From: Symplocastrum torsivum CPER-KK1
GTDB taxonomy: Bacteria > Cyanobacteriota > Cyanobacteriia > Cyanobacteriales > Coleofasciculaceae
DNA length: 64,000 nucleotides
NCBI GenBank assembly: GCA_019358875.1
Contig: JAHHIF010000001.1
Coordinates: 1-64,000, forward strand
Reading direction: 5' to 3'
This document shows, piece after piece, positions 26,801-34,962 of this stretch. Below the pieces are notes generated by a model. That model made no database searches, had not been told where the DNA came from, and saw nothing but the letters and a program-made list of their open reading frames with translations. Each line of letters starts with the position of its first letter. The stretch's first letter is position 1. A program made the position numbers and the translations under genes.

Positions 26801-27348
26801 TCTTACGGCATCGCTTGAAACCCCAGTCCAAGTATCCTGAGATTCAAGTCATCAAAGAGTATGGGCAATTACCCCTAATCGAATGCTATCCAGGGCAGCT
26901 CAATCAGGTCTTTATGAATCTCTTGAGCAACGCTGTTGACGCACTCAGAGAATTGCATAGTGGTGGATTAACAGTTGTTGAGGGAGATGAGGAAGTAATT
27001 TCTGCCCTACCTTCCTTACCTTCCTTAACTAAGTGCCGTTCGTTTATAGCGCCTAACTGCGAAGGTACAACGCCTTATATTCGCATTCGTACCGAGACAG
27101 TCGAACAAGATAAGGTAGTGATTTATGTTGCTGATAATGGACTTGGCGTGTCAGAAGAAGATCAGCAAAGAGTATTTGACCCCTTTTTTACAACAAAATC
27201 ACCAGGGGAAGGGACGGGATTAGGATTGTCAATTAGTTATCAGATTGTAGTAGAAAAACATAAGGGACGGCTTAGGTGTCGTTCTACACCCGGTCAAGGA
27301 ACGGAATTTATCATTGAACTGCCGACGATACAAGGGATGAAATCCTGA
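23839..27348 (+). CDS. Receiver-GAF-PAS-PAS-LOV-PAS histidine kinase
   Basis: A 1169-residue soluble kinase, numbered from the ATG at 23839 (an upstream GTG at 23773 is less likely). The receiver is at 15-135 (D68), GAF at 165-335, and PAS domains at about 345-465 and 475-595. A LOV-type PAS lies at about 600-720 and a further PAS at 725-840. The LOV core has GKNCRFLQG with photoactive C643, then NYRKDGTLFWN and GIQTDIT, all flavin-contacting motifs. The phospho-acceptor is H884 in GVAHEINNP. The ATPase boxes (NLLSNAVDAL, DNGLGV, GEGTGLGLS) are present. Repeat-derived sequence interrupts the ATPase domain after the N-box. Blue-light sensing is strongly suggested. Confidence 0.92.
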   Translation: MAFTEVFPRSNSSQDCKADILLVDDNPQNLRLLRTMLRQQGYKVRTTSNEEFALNAVNLSQPDLILLDINLPNIEGYAVCKQLKANQQTAEIPVIFISALDDALDKVKGFEAGGVDYITKPFDSHEVLVKIKNQLTLVWQKKQLLEQQKQLIGQNTQLQLLLTTTQAINESSNFQSALEATLHQVCEKIGWDYGEFWIPKNDSATDFEYGKGWYASEKRFEEFRHQSEALTFALNTSIVGKICHNQSPYWLTDISVEPSNVFLRCQLAKEIGLRACLGVPILFNDQVLAVLVFFKREVTEPEPRLIQLVKALASQLSSLIQRKRSESALRKSQQQLAAMAANIPGSVYRGVFHADGRFSLLYISEGERGLSGSAPEEVIANSERYIELIHPECRTKFETNWRAAIETLEPSTQECRIISTTGAVKWIRDSACYSRLDNGDVIIDGVRIDVSDVHDELHLRQQTEAELQRTQSFLNSLLENLPVGVFAKDAKDLRFVFWNKTSTELMSYTASDVLGKSDYDLFEHQQASFFTAQDKEALSTRRLVDHPAELIHTLRGERLFHVKKIPIFDEAEHPQYVLGIVEDITERKLAEERLRVLERAIAASSNGITISDPSQPDNPIIYVNPGFERMTGYCAEEVIGKNCRFLQGQETEQPAIPELRQAIRAGKQTQRVLRNYRKDGTLFWNEFSVSPVRDADGNLTHYIGIQTDITARKEAEEALRQQKELLQTIFDHIPVMVAFYDAAGQLQLVNRELERVLGWSKAELEQCDILVECYPDPEYRQSVLDFMVAATGKWQDLKTKTHDGRVIYTSWANIRLSDGTSIGIGQDITERKLAEESLQIFTQQERERALQLEQTLKELQRTQAQLVQNEKMASLGQLVAGVAHEINNPTSFISCNIHPASEYAQDLLNLLKLYQNYYPEPVAEITEQLERIEPEFIAQDFPKLLASMREGANRIKEIVLSLKNFSRLDEADRKRVDIHEGIDNTLLILRHRLKPQSKYPEIQVIKEYGQLPLIECYPGQLNQVFMNLLSNAVDALRELHSGGLTVVEGDEEVISALPSLPSLTKCRSFIAPNCEGTTPYIRIRTETVEQDKVVIYVADNGLGVSEEDQQRVFDPFFTTKSPGEGTGLGLSISYQIVVEKHKGRLRCRSTPGQGTEFIIELPTIQGMKS
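26976..27034. repeat. Dispersed repeat translated inside the LOV kinase
   Basis: GAGGGAGATGAGGAAG is followed by a pyrimidine arm CCCTACCTTCCTTACCTTCC. The 22 nt at 26994-27015 are identical to 3499-3520 in an intergenic repeat. It encodes GDEEVISALPSLPSLT between the N-box and the first G-box of the ATPase domain, with the frame kept. Confidence 0.7.
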
Positions 27349-27624
27349 AAATTCTGTCTTGAGAGTGGAGCGGATGCTTATCTTTGATGCTCAATCTCTG
27401 TTCGCCAGTGAAACCTAATCCCTGAGATAGGTGCAAGTGGTTAAAGAGTTTTGTTAACTATTGATGATAAGCTCCCGCTTGAAAAGTCATGTTTAAGGCT
27501 TAATTTATGCCCAAAAACTCCCAAATTATTTGAGTTTCAGGGCTTAGGGAAAGTTGGTTAATCAGCATTGCGAGATGGGCAAAACTTCCTAGGAAAATTC
27601 TTATATGAATAGAGGTTAATTCAG

Positions 27625-28005
27625 ATGCAGACTGATAAGTTTTTCAAGGTCGCTGCACTAGGAGAAAATCGTTTTAATCCGGAAAACGTGACTCAGATAG
27701 AACTAGCTAGGGCAGAACCTGATGGGATGAAACCGGATGTCACAGCCATGCCTGATTACGGGCTACTTTTGATTCCTATGGGTTTCATGATGGTTTGGAC
27801 GATTGTCGTTTTGATGACTTCAGATCTCTGGACAGTTGCACGACATGGAATGTTAACTGTCAAACACTTACATCAAGTTCCCTGTAGAAACTGCCGATTC
27901 TTTAAAAACAACCCTTATTTGCAATGTGCAGTACACCCTTCTATGGCTTTAACGGCTGAAGCGACAAATTGCTCTGACTACTTGCCTCAGAAGGAATACA
28001 GATAA
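27625..28005 (+). CDS. Small membrane protein with C-terminal cysteine cluster
   Basis: A 126-residue protein, not assigned to a named family. It has one hydrophobic helix at about 55-77 (LLLIPMGFMMVWTIVVLM). The C-terminal soluble tail has ordered cysteines in CRNCRFF, LQCAVHPS and ATNCSDY. Four cysteines spaced this way suggest a metal site or two disulfides; the last motif recurs in short cyanobacterial proteins that I recall as uncharacterised. It follows the LOV kinase on the same strand after 276 bp, which may or may not mean co-expression. The ATG at 27625 is the only sensible start. Confidence 0.65.
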   Translation: MQTDKFFKVAALGENRFNPENVTQIELARAEPDGMKPDVTAMPDYGLLLIPMGFMMVWTIVVLMTSDLWTVARHGMLTVKHLHQVPCRNCRFFKNNPYLQCAVHPSMALTAEATNCSDYLPQKEYR

Positions 28006-28063
28006 AGAGAAGATAATGCGATCGCACTATGAATCATTCAGCGATTAGCTGTATAAAATAAAA

Positions 28064-28086
28064 AACCCCAGAAGAAGACTGGGGTT
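28064..28086 (-). terminator. Rho-independent terminator, minus strand
   Basis: Arms AACCCCAG (28064-28071) and CTGGGGTT (28079-28086) enclose a 7-nt loop. Read on the minus strand the stem is followed by TTTTTTATTTTAT, an excellent terminator; on the plus strand no T-run follows the right arm. It therefore marks the end of a minus-strand transcript coming from 28.1-28.4 kb, and may also serve weakly for the plus-strand gene ending at 28005. Confidence 0.75.
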
Positions 28087-28162
28087 CATTGGAGTTCAGG
28101 TCTGCACGCCTCTCATTACTACCAATAAGAAAGTAGCAGTATCAAATCCGGCTTTTATCTAC

Positions 28163-28354
28163 TCAGAGACGGGCATGTATGTTAAATAAAAGGGTGTAGA
28201 GGAACACACCTATTATTAATAAGTCGGTCGGTGGAAATAAAGCTTGTAGAAATAAAGCTTGTTGATTTAGTACTTGGGGGTTGAGAGATTTTGCCCGTTC
28301 CAAGTCCCAAAAATGACAAGTTCTATTTAAACTAGTGTTGCAAACTAAAGACAT
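28163..28354 (-). CDS. Possible small single-span membrane peptide
   Basis: A 63-codon frame on the minus strand. The last 25 residues form a hydrophobic span (TDLLIIGVFLYTLLFNIHARL). It lies upstream of the strong minus-strand terminator at 28064-28086, which argues that something is transcribed here. Against it: no clear ribosome-binding site, an internal tandem repeat (CAAGCTTTATTTC twice), and no family that I recognise. A non-coding transcript is an equally good reading. Confidence 0.25.
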   Translation of the reverse strand: MSLVCNTSLNRTCHFWDLERAKSLNPQVLNQQALFLQALFPPTDLLIIGVFLYTLLFNIHARL

Positions 28355-28424
28355 TAACCAGTATTACCAAGGAACTGCAACCATGTAATACATGGCAAAA
28401 ACATAGAGATATAGAGGTTGTGCC

Positions 28425-29288
28425 ATGACCCTTAACGTAGTAGAGCAACAAATAATTCCCTTAAGAACCAACTCTGAGGAATTGGGGATTGATGTTTACC
28501 GAATGCCAAGTGGTGAGATTCGAGTTGGAGTCTCAAGTATTGGGCAGGTTTTAGGGTACACAAATAATTGGTTCAAGCGAATTGTTGGTTCACCGTCAAA
28601 AAAGCCAAAGGCATTACAGAGCCTGGGTTTTAGTGGGGAAGTTGAAACAGTTTTGATTGAAGGGACGAGAGAGCCTCAAGAGGTACAAACTATTAGCTTG
28701 GAAGATTTTGAGCGTTTGCTACATTATGGGGTACTCAATGGCAAGAAGCCTGCTTTGGCTTTCTTAATCTCAAAGGCTACTGTAGGTTTCCTTGAGGCTT
28801 TGCGTTGTACAACTGTTGAGGGTGTTAATCAGTCCTTTGAGTTATACGAACTAGACTTCTACGCATGGACGCAACAACAAGCAGAGTTTCTCCAGCATAA
28901 AAAGTGGAGCTGCTTAGATGTCCCAAACTTGGTTGAGGAGATTGAATCGTTGGGCAAGCAACAACGACAGGAACTAGGAAACCGTTTGGGCATCTTACTA
29001 GGGCATCTACTTAAATGGGAGTTTCAACCCAGTCATCGTTCCAAAAGTTGGTTGGCTACAATTCGGGAGCAGCGTCGTCAGGTTTTGCGGCTTCTCAAAG
29101 AAAGCCCAAGTTTGCAACCTTATTTACTAGAAGCCATGGAAGATGGTTATCAAAGTGCTTTAAACCTAGCTGTCAGCGAGACTCCGTTAGACTACGAAGA
29201 TTTTCCTCAAGAATGTTCTTACTCTTCAGGTCAGGTACTAGACCCTCAATTCCTCCCAACGCAGCACCCAGAGACAGATGAAGGGTGA
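28425..29288 (+). CDS. Antirepressor-like domain fused to DUF29
   Basis: A 287-residue protein with two parts. Residues 1-125 (YRMPSGEIRVGVSSIGQVLG, then QTISLEDFERLLHYGVLNGK) resemble the Bro-N/antirepressor-like domain found in cyanobacterial mobile-element proteins. Residues about 135-275 are a DUF29 domain (YELDFYAWTQQQAEFLQ, NLVEEIESLGKQQRQEL, HLLKWEFQP, SWLATIREQR). DUF29 is a cyanobacterial family of unknown function found in many copies per genome, normally alone at about 140-150 residues. The ATG at 28425 is preceded by AGAGGTTGTGCC. A nucleic-acid-related role is only a guess. Confidence 0.75.
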   Translation: MTLNVVEQQIIPLRTNSEELGIDVYRMPSGEIRVGVSSIGQVLGYTNNWFKRIVGSPSKKPKALQSLGFSGEVETVLIEGTREPQEVQTISLEDFERLLHYGVLNGKKPALAFLISKATVGFLEALRCTTVEGVNQSFELYELDFYAWTQQQAEFLQHKKWSCLDVPNLVEEIESLGKQQRQELGNRLGILLGHLLKWEFQPSHRSKSWLATIREQRRQVLRLLKESPSLQPYLLEAMEDGYQSALNLAVSETPLDYEDFPQECSYSSGQVLDPQFLPTQHPETDEG

Positions 29289-29379
29289 AATGGAGTTGGA
29301 TGCTTGTTGCCTCCGCTGCTAGTTATTGCTGTTGTGTTGGAGTTGATGGTTAATTACTGCCTATCGGCTTAGTCTTGAT

Positions 29380-29730
29380 TTACTGTTCCTTAGCTCCACT
29401 CTCATTCGTTGCTGCTGCTACTTGCAAGGACTTTTCAAACGCCATTCGTTGCTGAGCATTGTGCAGAAAGTAGCCATTAATCATTGCAGAAGCCAGAAGC
29501 CGACCTAGATGTTCACGGCTAGTGGTAATATCTACATCAAAGTGTTCTGAAGGTAAAGTTCCGAGCATTCCAACAATATTACGTTCTATCACCTGAACGA
29601 CTTGAGGGTCAGGCTTTGAGAGTTGGGCAACTGTATCTGGATTTAGGGATTGGACGTATTGCCATAGCTGGTTGCCGCCTTCTGACTCGCTGCCAAAAGA
29701 CTCTGGGACTCGATTTGACAGATTGTTCAT
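29380..29730 (-). CDS. DUF760 family protein
   Basis: A 116-residue soluble protein of the cyanobacterial/plastid DUF760 family. The diagnostic run is QYVQSLNPDTVAQLSKP, then IERNIVGMLGTLPSEHFDV, TTSREHLGRLLASAM and GYFLHNAQQRMAFE. Length is normal. The ATG at 29730 is chosen; an ATG at 29745 adds five residues. Plant relatives are plastid proteins, and a photosynthesis-related role is usually assumed but not established. The downstream end faces the DUF29 gene. Confidence 0.88.
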   Translation of the reverse strand: MNNLSNRVPESFGSESEGGNQLWQYVQSLNPDTVAQLSKPDPQVVQVIERNIVGMLGTLPSEHFDVDITTSREHLGRLLASAMINGYFLHNAQQRMAFEKSLQVAAATNESGAKEQ

Positions 29731-30243
29731 GGTAGTAATCGGCAATGTGTGGAGTTGTTGTTTCTATTACCTACTTTAATGAGTTTGTCTGTATAACTCA
29801 GTGAGTGCAACCGAATCTACAGAGGACGGATTCTCCTACCAGGGGTAGCAGACGTACTTAGAGACTCAGAGGGTGGCGATCACATTTTGCCCAAATCCTC
29901 CTCTTTAGTCCCTGCCACTGTTTATCCGAGTCTAGTTAATCGCCTAGATTCAGATCGTATTCATTCAACAGCATCCTTGCTTTCCTGATCAGGGTTTGGT
30001 TCTGGCTTAGCCTTCATGGTGTTTTCAGAGGCATTATCAGAAAGACCATTAACAACGTCACAACTTAAATATACGAAGCGATCAAACGGAGTTGATATGA
30101 CATATTGAATACAAATCAGATTTGATCTTGACCTGTTGTCTTCAATTGCTCAATCCACCCTTCCTATAAGTCTCTAACTGTCTAGCAAAGTATTTTCAGT
30201 TAGAGCCGCTATTGCCCTCAACCCAACTAACACTACCCTAGAA
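29731..30243. other. Intergenic region upstream of the 1572-aa hybrid kinase
   Basis: About 510 bp with no gene seen on either strand. It should hold divergent promoters for the DUF760 gene and the hybrid kinase. Short dyads such as CTACC-agg-GGTAG occur near 29835, but nothing matches a known operator or RNA with confidence. Confidence 0.35.
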
Positions 30244-33200
30244 ATGAGCCAGGAGCCAAGTTATCTCCCCAAAGGAAACATTTTAGTTGTTGATGATACC
30301 CTCGCTGATTTGCAACTTCTAGCTGGGATGTTGTCTCAGCAAGGATATGAAGTGCGATCGGCATCAAACAGTGTAGTGGCGCTAGAGTCTGTCGAGTCAA
30401 TCTTACCTGACTTGATTTTGCTGGACATCATGATGCCCCAGATGGACGGTTATGACCTTTGCTCTGTGTTGAAAGCCTCTCCAACGACTAAGGACATACC
30501 CGTTATCTTCATTAGTGCCTTAGATGAAGCGTTTGATAAAATAAAATCTTTTTCCGTTCGTGGTGCGGACTACATTACTAAACCCTTTCAGGTGGAAGAA
30601 GTTTTGGCTCGTGTTGAGAATCAATTGAGGATTGGTAGGCTTTCTCGGCAACTCGCGGAGCAAAATGCACGGCTGCAACAAGAGATTCGTGTTTCTGAAG
30701 CGTACCAAAGACAAGCAGCCAAGTATAGTCAACAGGCAAAGCAAGCCGAGAAAGCATTACGAGAAAGTGAAGAGCGTTGGCAGCTAGCGCTCAAAAGCAT
30801 CAATGGTGGGATTTGGGACATTAACTTTAAGACTGGGGCAGTCTTCCACTCAGCTCAATGGAAAGAAATGTTGGGGTATGAAGACAACGAGGTTGAGAAC
30901 AGCAATGATGAATGGCTCAGGCGAGTGCATCCGGATGATCGGGAAGCGGTGATGAATGCTCGCCAAGCTCACCTAGATCAGAAAACCCCTAATTACGTTG
31001 CTGAGTATCGTCTCCGGTGTAAGGACGGCAGCTACAAATGGATTTTATCGCGAGCGCAAGCCGTATGGGATGAACAAGGAAATCCAATCCGACTCATTGG
31101 CTCCCATGAAGATATCACTGAGCGCAAGCACACAGAGGTAGCCCTAGCTGAGAGTGAACAAAAGTATCGCGCTCTGGTTGAAGCATCGCAGGATGTGATT
31201 TGGTCAGTGGATACTGAGGGGCGTTATACCTTCGTCAACTGTGCAGTTAAACAAATTTATGGTTATGAACCGGAAGAAATGCTGGGTCGTCCGTTTACAG
31301 ATTTCATGCCACCGGAACAAATGGCTAAAGATTTAGAAGTTTTCCAGAGCCTTCTGGCTGGAGGATCTGTTTTCCAGTATGAGACGAAACACCTGGCGAG
31401 AGACGGGAAGCCAATCCAACTCATGGTGAACGCGATCGCATATCAGGACTCTGAGGGAAACATACTAGGGGCAACTGGCACCGCTAGTAACATCACTCAA
31501 CGCAAGCAAGCTGTTAACGAAGCGGCACGAAGTGCTGCTGTGATCGCGAGTAGTGAGCGGCAATATCGTAATCTTGTTGAGACATCGCAGGACATTATCT
31601 GGTCAACGGATACTCAAGGATGTTTTACCTTCGTTAACCCAGCCGTCAAGCAAATTTTTGGTTATGAGCCTGAAGAAATTATCGGTCGCCCGTTCTCTGA
31701 CTTCACCCCACCCAAACAAGTTCCTCTAGATCTAGAGGCTTTTCGGCACCTTTTTAATAAAGAAGGACTCCACCAGTATGAAACGATACGCTTAGCGAAA
31801 GATAGTAGACTGATTCATCTGCTGGTTAATGCACTTACGCTCTTGGATGAGCAAGGAAATGTGGTAGGGGCAACTGGCACAGCTAGCGATATTACGGCTC
31901 GAAAGCTTGCAGAGGCAGAAATTATTCGTAGTAGAGACTTACTAGAATCGATTTTCAATAACTCGGCTGATGCACTTTTTCTGGTAAGTTCTGAAACGCT
32001 TTTGACCGTTGACTGCAATCAGCGTGCAGTAGAACTGTTTGAAGCCACAAGCAAATATGAACTAATTAATATTGAGGGGCACAGCCTTCAGAAAAAATTA
32101 TTTACGCCAGAAGAACTGACTTTTATTGTGGATGAGATGGCTCTCTACGGCGTTTGGACTCGCGAGTTAGAGTATGTAACCAAAAAAGGAAAAATTTTTT
32201 GGGGCAGTTTAGCAGCAAAGCCAATTCATGTCGCTGATCATCAGATGCATCTGGTTCGCGTTACAGATATCACCGAACGTAAGCATCGGGAAGAGGCACT
32301 GCAATTAATTGTCGAAGGGACAGCCTCAGCAACTGGCAGTAACTTTATGCACTCCTGTGTCCGTTATCTGGCTCAGGCTTTGCAAGTTCGTTACGCGATG
32401 ATTTGGGAGGTGCTGGATGATAGAGCAACGGTAGTGTTAGACCAAAGTCCAGTAACGCAGGAGCCACCAAGAGTGTCGGAGTGTAGCCGAGTTCGGATCT
32501 TGGCATTTTGGCAAGGTGAAAAATGGGGTGAAAACAGCGAGTATGAGTTAGTTGATACTCCCGGTAAACAGGTTTTAAATCGTGGGACAAAGTGTCACTA
32601 TCCTCAAGATGTACAAGCCTTATTTCCTAATGCTCCAGAGCTAGTTCGATTGAATGCCCAAAGTTATTTAGGAATGCCTCTAACTGACTCCGACGGCAAT
32701 ATCTTAGGCGTATTGGCGGTGATGGATGTGAAGCCAATGCCTCATGATTTGGGCAAAGAGATGATTTTGAAAATTTTTGCGGCGCGTGTGGGAGCGGAGT
32801 TAAAGCGCCAGCAGATAGAAGAAGCGCTACGGGAAAGTGCTAAGCGGGAACATGCGATCGCACGAGTAATTCAAAGGATGCGCCAGACACTGGACATTGA
32901 CACGATATTCCGTGCAACAACCCAAGAACTGCGGCAAGTCATCGAATGCGATCGCGTAGCCATCTATCGTTTCAAGCCGGACTGGAGTGGAGAGTTTGTT
33001 GCCGAGTCAGTCGCGAGTGGCTGGATTTCTTTGGTGCAGGAACAAAAGAATAACCCTGAGCTTAAAAAGGATGCTGTGGAAGGCGAACGTTGTGTTGTCA
33101 AAACCTTCGACAGTGATCCAAATTTGGTGCAAGATACTTATCTGCAAGAAACCCAAGGCGGTGCGTATACCCAAGGTGCAACTTTCCGTTGTGTTCAAGA

Positions 33201-34962
33201 CATCTATAAAGCCGGGTTTGACTCCTGTTACCTCGATCTCTTAGAGCAATTTCAAGCCAGAGCCTACATTATTGTCCCGATCTTCTGTGGTGAACAGCTT
33301 TGGGGATTACTCGCGACGTATCAAAATTCCGGTTCCCGCCAATGGGAAGCTGAAGAAATCAATATAGTGGTTCAAATTGGTGTTCAGTTGGGAGTCACCC
33401 TGCAACAGGCGGAATTACTTGAAGAGACTCAGAGGCAATCGGCTCAACTCAAAGAAGCTAAAGAAGCCGCTGAAGTTGCCAATCGTGCCAAAAGTAAATT
33501 CTTGGCGAATATGAGCCACGAACTGAGAACCCCGCTCAACGCCATCTTGGGTTTTTCTCAAGTGATGAATCGCGATACCCTCTTATCTCGTGAGCAGCAA
33601 GAGCATTTGGCGATTATCTTACACTCTGGTGAGCATTTGCTGGAATTGATTAATGACATTCTCGAAATGTCAAAAATTGAGGCAGGTAGGATTACTCTCA
33701 AGGAAAATAATTTTGATCTCTATCACCTGCTCGATAGCATTGAGGAGATGTTACAACTCAAAGCCTCTTCCAAGGGTTTACGACTAATTTTTGAGCGAAC
33801 AACAGACGTTCCCCAACATGTGTACTGTGATGAGGGAAAATTGCGTCAGGTTCTGATTAACCTCCTGGGTAATGCAATTAAATTTACGGAGTCCGGTACG
33901 GTGGCGCTGCGCGTCGGAATTGAAACTGGGGAAGGGAGGCAAGGGGGACAAGGAGGATTTTCTAACGCTTCCCCTTCTTCGGTGTCTCCCCAATCCTCAC
34001 TTTCTACTCACTACTCCCGAATTAGCTTTGAAGTCTCTGACACAGGCCCCGGTATTGCACAAGAGGAAATAGACTCTCTTTTTGAACCCTTTACCCAAAC
34101 AGCAACAGGTCGAGAATCTCAGCAAGGCACTGGTTTGGGTTTACCGATTAGCCGCTCCTTTGTCCAACTGATGGGAGGAGATATCTCTGTCAGCAGTATC
34201 GTTGGTCAAGGCGCTACCTTTAAATTTGATGTTCTGCTTAAGACAGCGAGAGTAACTGACACTCAAGTTCAACAGCCAAGTCAGCGAGTGATTGGATTAG
34301 CACCTGAGCAACGAGAATATCGCCTTTTGGTAGTAGAGGATACACGAGTTTCTCGCCTACTCTTGGTTAAGCTCTTAACGTCGGTAGGATTTCAGGTACG
34401 TGAAGCTTCCAATGGGGAAGAAGCGATCGCTTTATGGCAGAGTTGGGAACCGCACCTAATTTTGATGGATATGCAGATGCCTGTGATGGATGGTTATGAG
34501 GCAACCCAACAAATTAAGTCTCATTTGCAAGGTCAGGCGACGGTGATTATCGCCTTAACGGCAAGTGCCTTTGAAGAAAATCGCTCTCACGTCTTATCAG
34601 TTGGCTGTGATGATTTTATCCGTAAACCCTTCCGTGAGCCAGTGCTTTTTTCCAAGATAGCTGACCATCTGGGGGTATGTTATGTCTATGAACAAAGCGC
34701 TCAGCCTGCAGCTACGTTCACTCCTCAGCCAAAAGCAACTGAACGCTATGAACTGAGTGCTGCAAGCTTATCTGTGATGCCTTCACAATGGATTTCCCAA
34801 CTTCATCGAGCAGCAGAAGGTTGCCAAGATGAAGAAATTCTCGCCCTAATTGAGCAAATTCCAGAGCCGCATTCGTCTTTGAAGCTAGCTTTGGCAGATT
34901 TAGTCGATAATTTTAGACTTGACTTAATCATTGATTTAATAAACGCATCTACTAATGAATAG
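30244..34962 (+). CDS. Hybrid histidine kinase with cyanobacteriochrome-like GAF
   Basis: A 1572-residue protein. The receiver is at 10-135 (D61), with four PAS domains at about 175-300, 305-430, 440-560 and 565-690. GAF1 is at 700-870 and GAF2 at 885-1065. HisKA has H1092 in NMSHELRTPL, and HATPase is at about 1140-1330. A second receiver follows near 1360-1480 (D1409 in LILMDMQMP), then a helical tail that could be an HPt-like remnant. GAF2 closely follows red/green cyanobacteriochrome GAFs: CDRVAIYRFKPDWSGEFVAE, DTYLQETQGG, then C995 in SCYLDLLEQF. The usual Cys-His is Cys-Tyr. A repeat-derived insertion lies in the ATPase domain. A complex phosphorelay with light or redox input is likely. 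Confidence 0.9.
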   Translation: MSQEPSYLPKGNILVVDDTLADLQLLAGMLSQQGYEVRSASNSVVALESVESILPDLILLDIMMPQMDGYDLCSVLKASPTTKDIPVIFISALDEAFDKIKSFSVRGADYITKPFQVEEVLARVENQLRIGRLSRQLAEQNARLQQEIRVSEAYQRQAAKYSQQAKQAEKALRESEERWQLALKSINGGIWDINFKTGAVFHSAQWKEMLGYEDNEVENSNDEWLRRVHPDDREAVMNARQAHLDQKTPNYVAEYRLRCKDGSYKWILSRAQAVWDEQGNPIRLIGSHEDITERKHTEVALAESEQKYRALVEASQDVIWSVDTEGRYTFVNCAVKQIYGYEPEEMLGRPFTDFMPPEQMAKDLEVFQSLLAGGSVFQYETKHLARDGKPIQLMVNAIAYQDSEGNILGATGTASNITQRKQAVNEAARSAAVIASSERQYRNLVETSQDIIWSTDTQGCFTFVNPAVKQIFGYEPEEIIGRPFSDFTPPKQVPLDLEAFRHLFNKEGLHQYETIRLAKDSRLIHLLVNALTLLDEQGNVVGATGTASDITARKLAEAEIIRSRDLLESIFNNSADALFLVSSETLLTVDCNQRAVELFEATSKYELINIEGHSLQKKLFTPEELTFIVDEMALYGVWTRELEYVTKKGKIFWGSLAAKPIHVADHQMHLVRVTDITERKHREEALQLIVEGTASATGSNFMHSCVRYLAQALQVRYAMIWEVLDDRATVVLDQSPVTQEPPRVSECSRVRILAFWQGEKWGENSEYELVDTPGKQVLNRGTKCHYPQDVQALFPNAPELVRLNAQSYLGMPLTDSDGNILGVLAVMDVKPMPHDLGKEMILKIFAARVGAELKRQQIEEALRESAKREHAIARVIQRMRQTLDIDTIFRATTQELRQVIECDRVAIYRFKPDWSGEFVAESVASGWISLVQEQKNNPELKKDAVEGERCVVKTFDSDPNLVQDTYLQETQGGAYTQGATFRCVQDIYKAGFDSCYLDLLEQFQARAYIIVPIFCGEQLWGLLATYQNSGSRQWEAEEINIVVQIGVQLGVTLQQAELLEETQRQSAQLKEAKEAAEVANRAKSKFLANMSHELRTPLNAILGFSQVMNRDTLLSREQQEHLAIILHSGEHLLELINDILEMSKIEAGRITLKENNFDLYHLLDSIEEMLQLKASSKGLRLIFERTTDVPQHVYCDEGKLRQVLINLLGNAIKFTESGTVALRVGIETGEGRQGGQGGFSNASPSSVSPQSSLSTHYSRISFEVSDTGPGIAQEEIDSLFEPFTQTATGRESQQGTGLGLPISRSFVQLMGGDISVSSIVGQGATFKFDVLLKTARVTDTQVQQPSQRVIGLAPEQREYRLLVVEDTRVSRLLLVKLLTSVGFQVREASNGEEAIALWQSWEPHLILMDMQMPVMDGYEATQQIKSHLQGQATVIIALTASAFEENRSHVLSVGCDDFIRKPFREPVLFSKIADHLGVCYVYEQSAQPAATFTPQPKATERYELSAASLSVMPSQWISQLHRAAEGCQDEEILALIEQIPEPHSSLKLALADLVDNFRLDLIIDLINASTNE
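33928..34014. repeat. Dispersed repeat translated inside the hybrid kinase
   Basis: A purine arm (GGGGAAGGGAGGCAAGGGGG) and a pyrimidine-rich arm (CCCCTTCTTCGGTGTCTCCCC) encode a low-complexity stretch (GEGRQGGQGG, then SPSSVSPQSSLS). It sits between the N-box and first G-box of the ATPase domain, the same place as in the LOV kinase, and preserves the frame. Confidence 0.65.
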
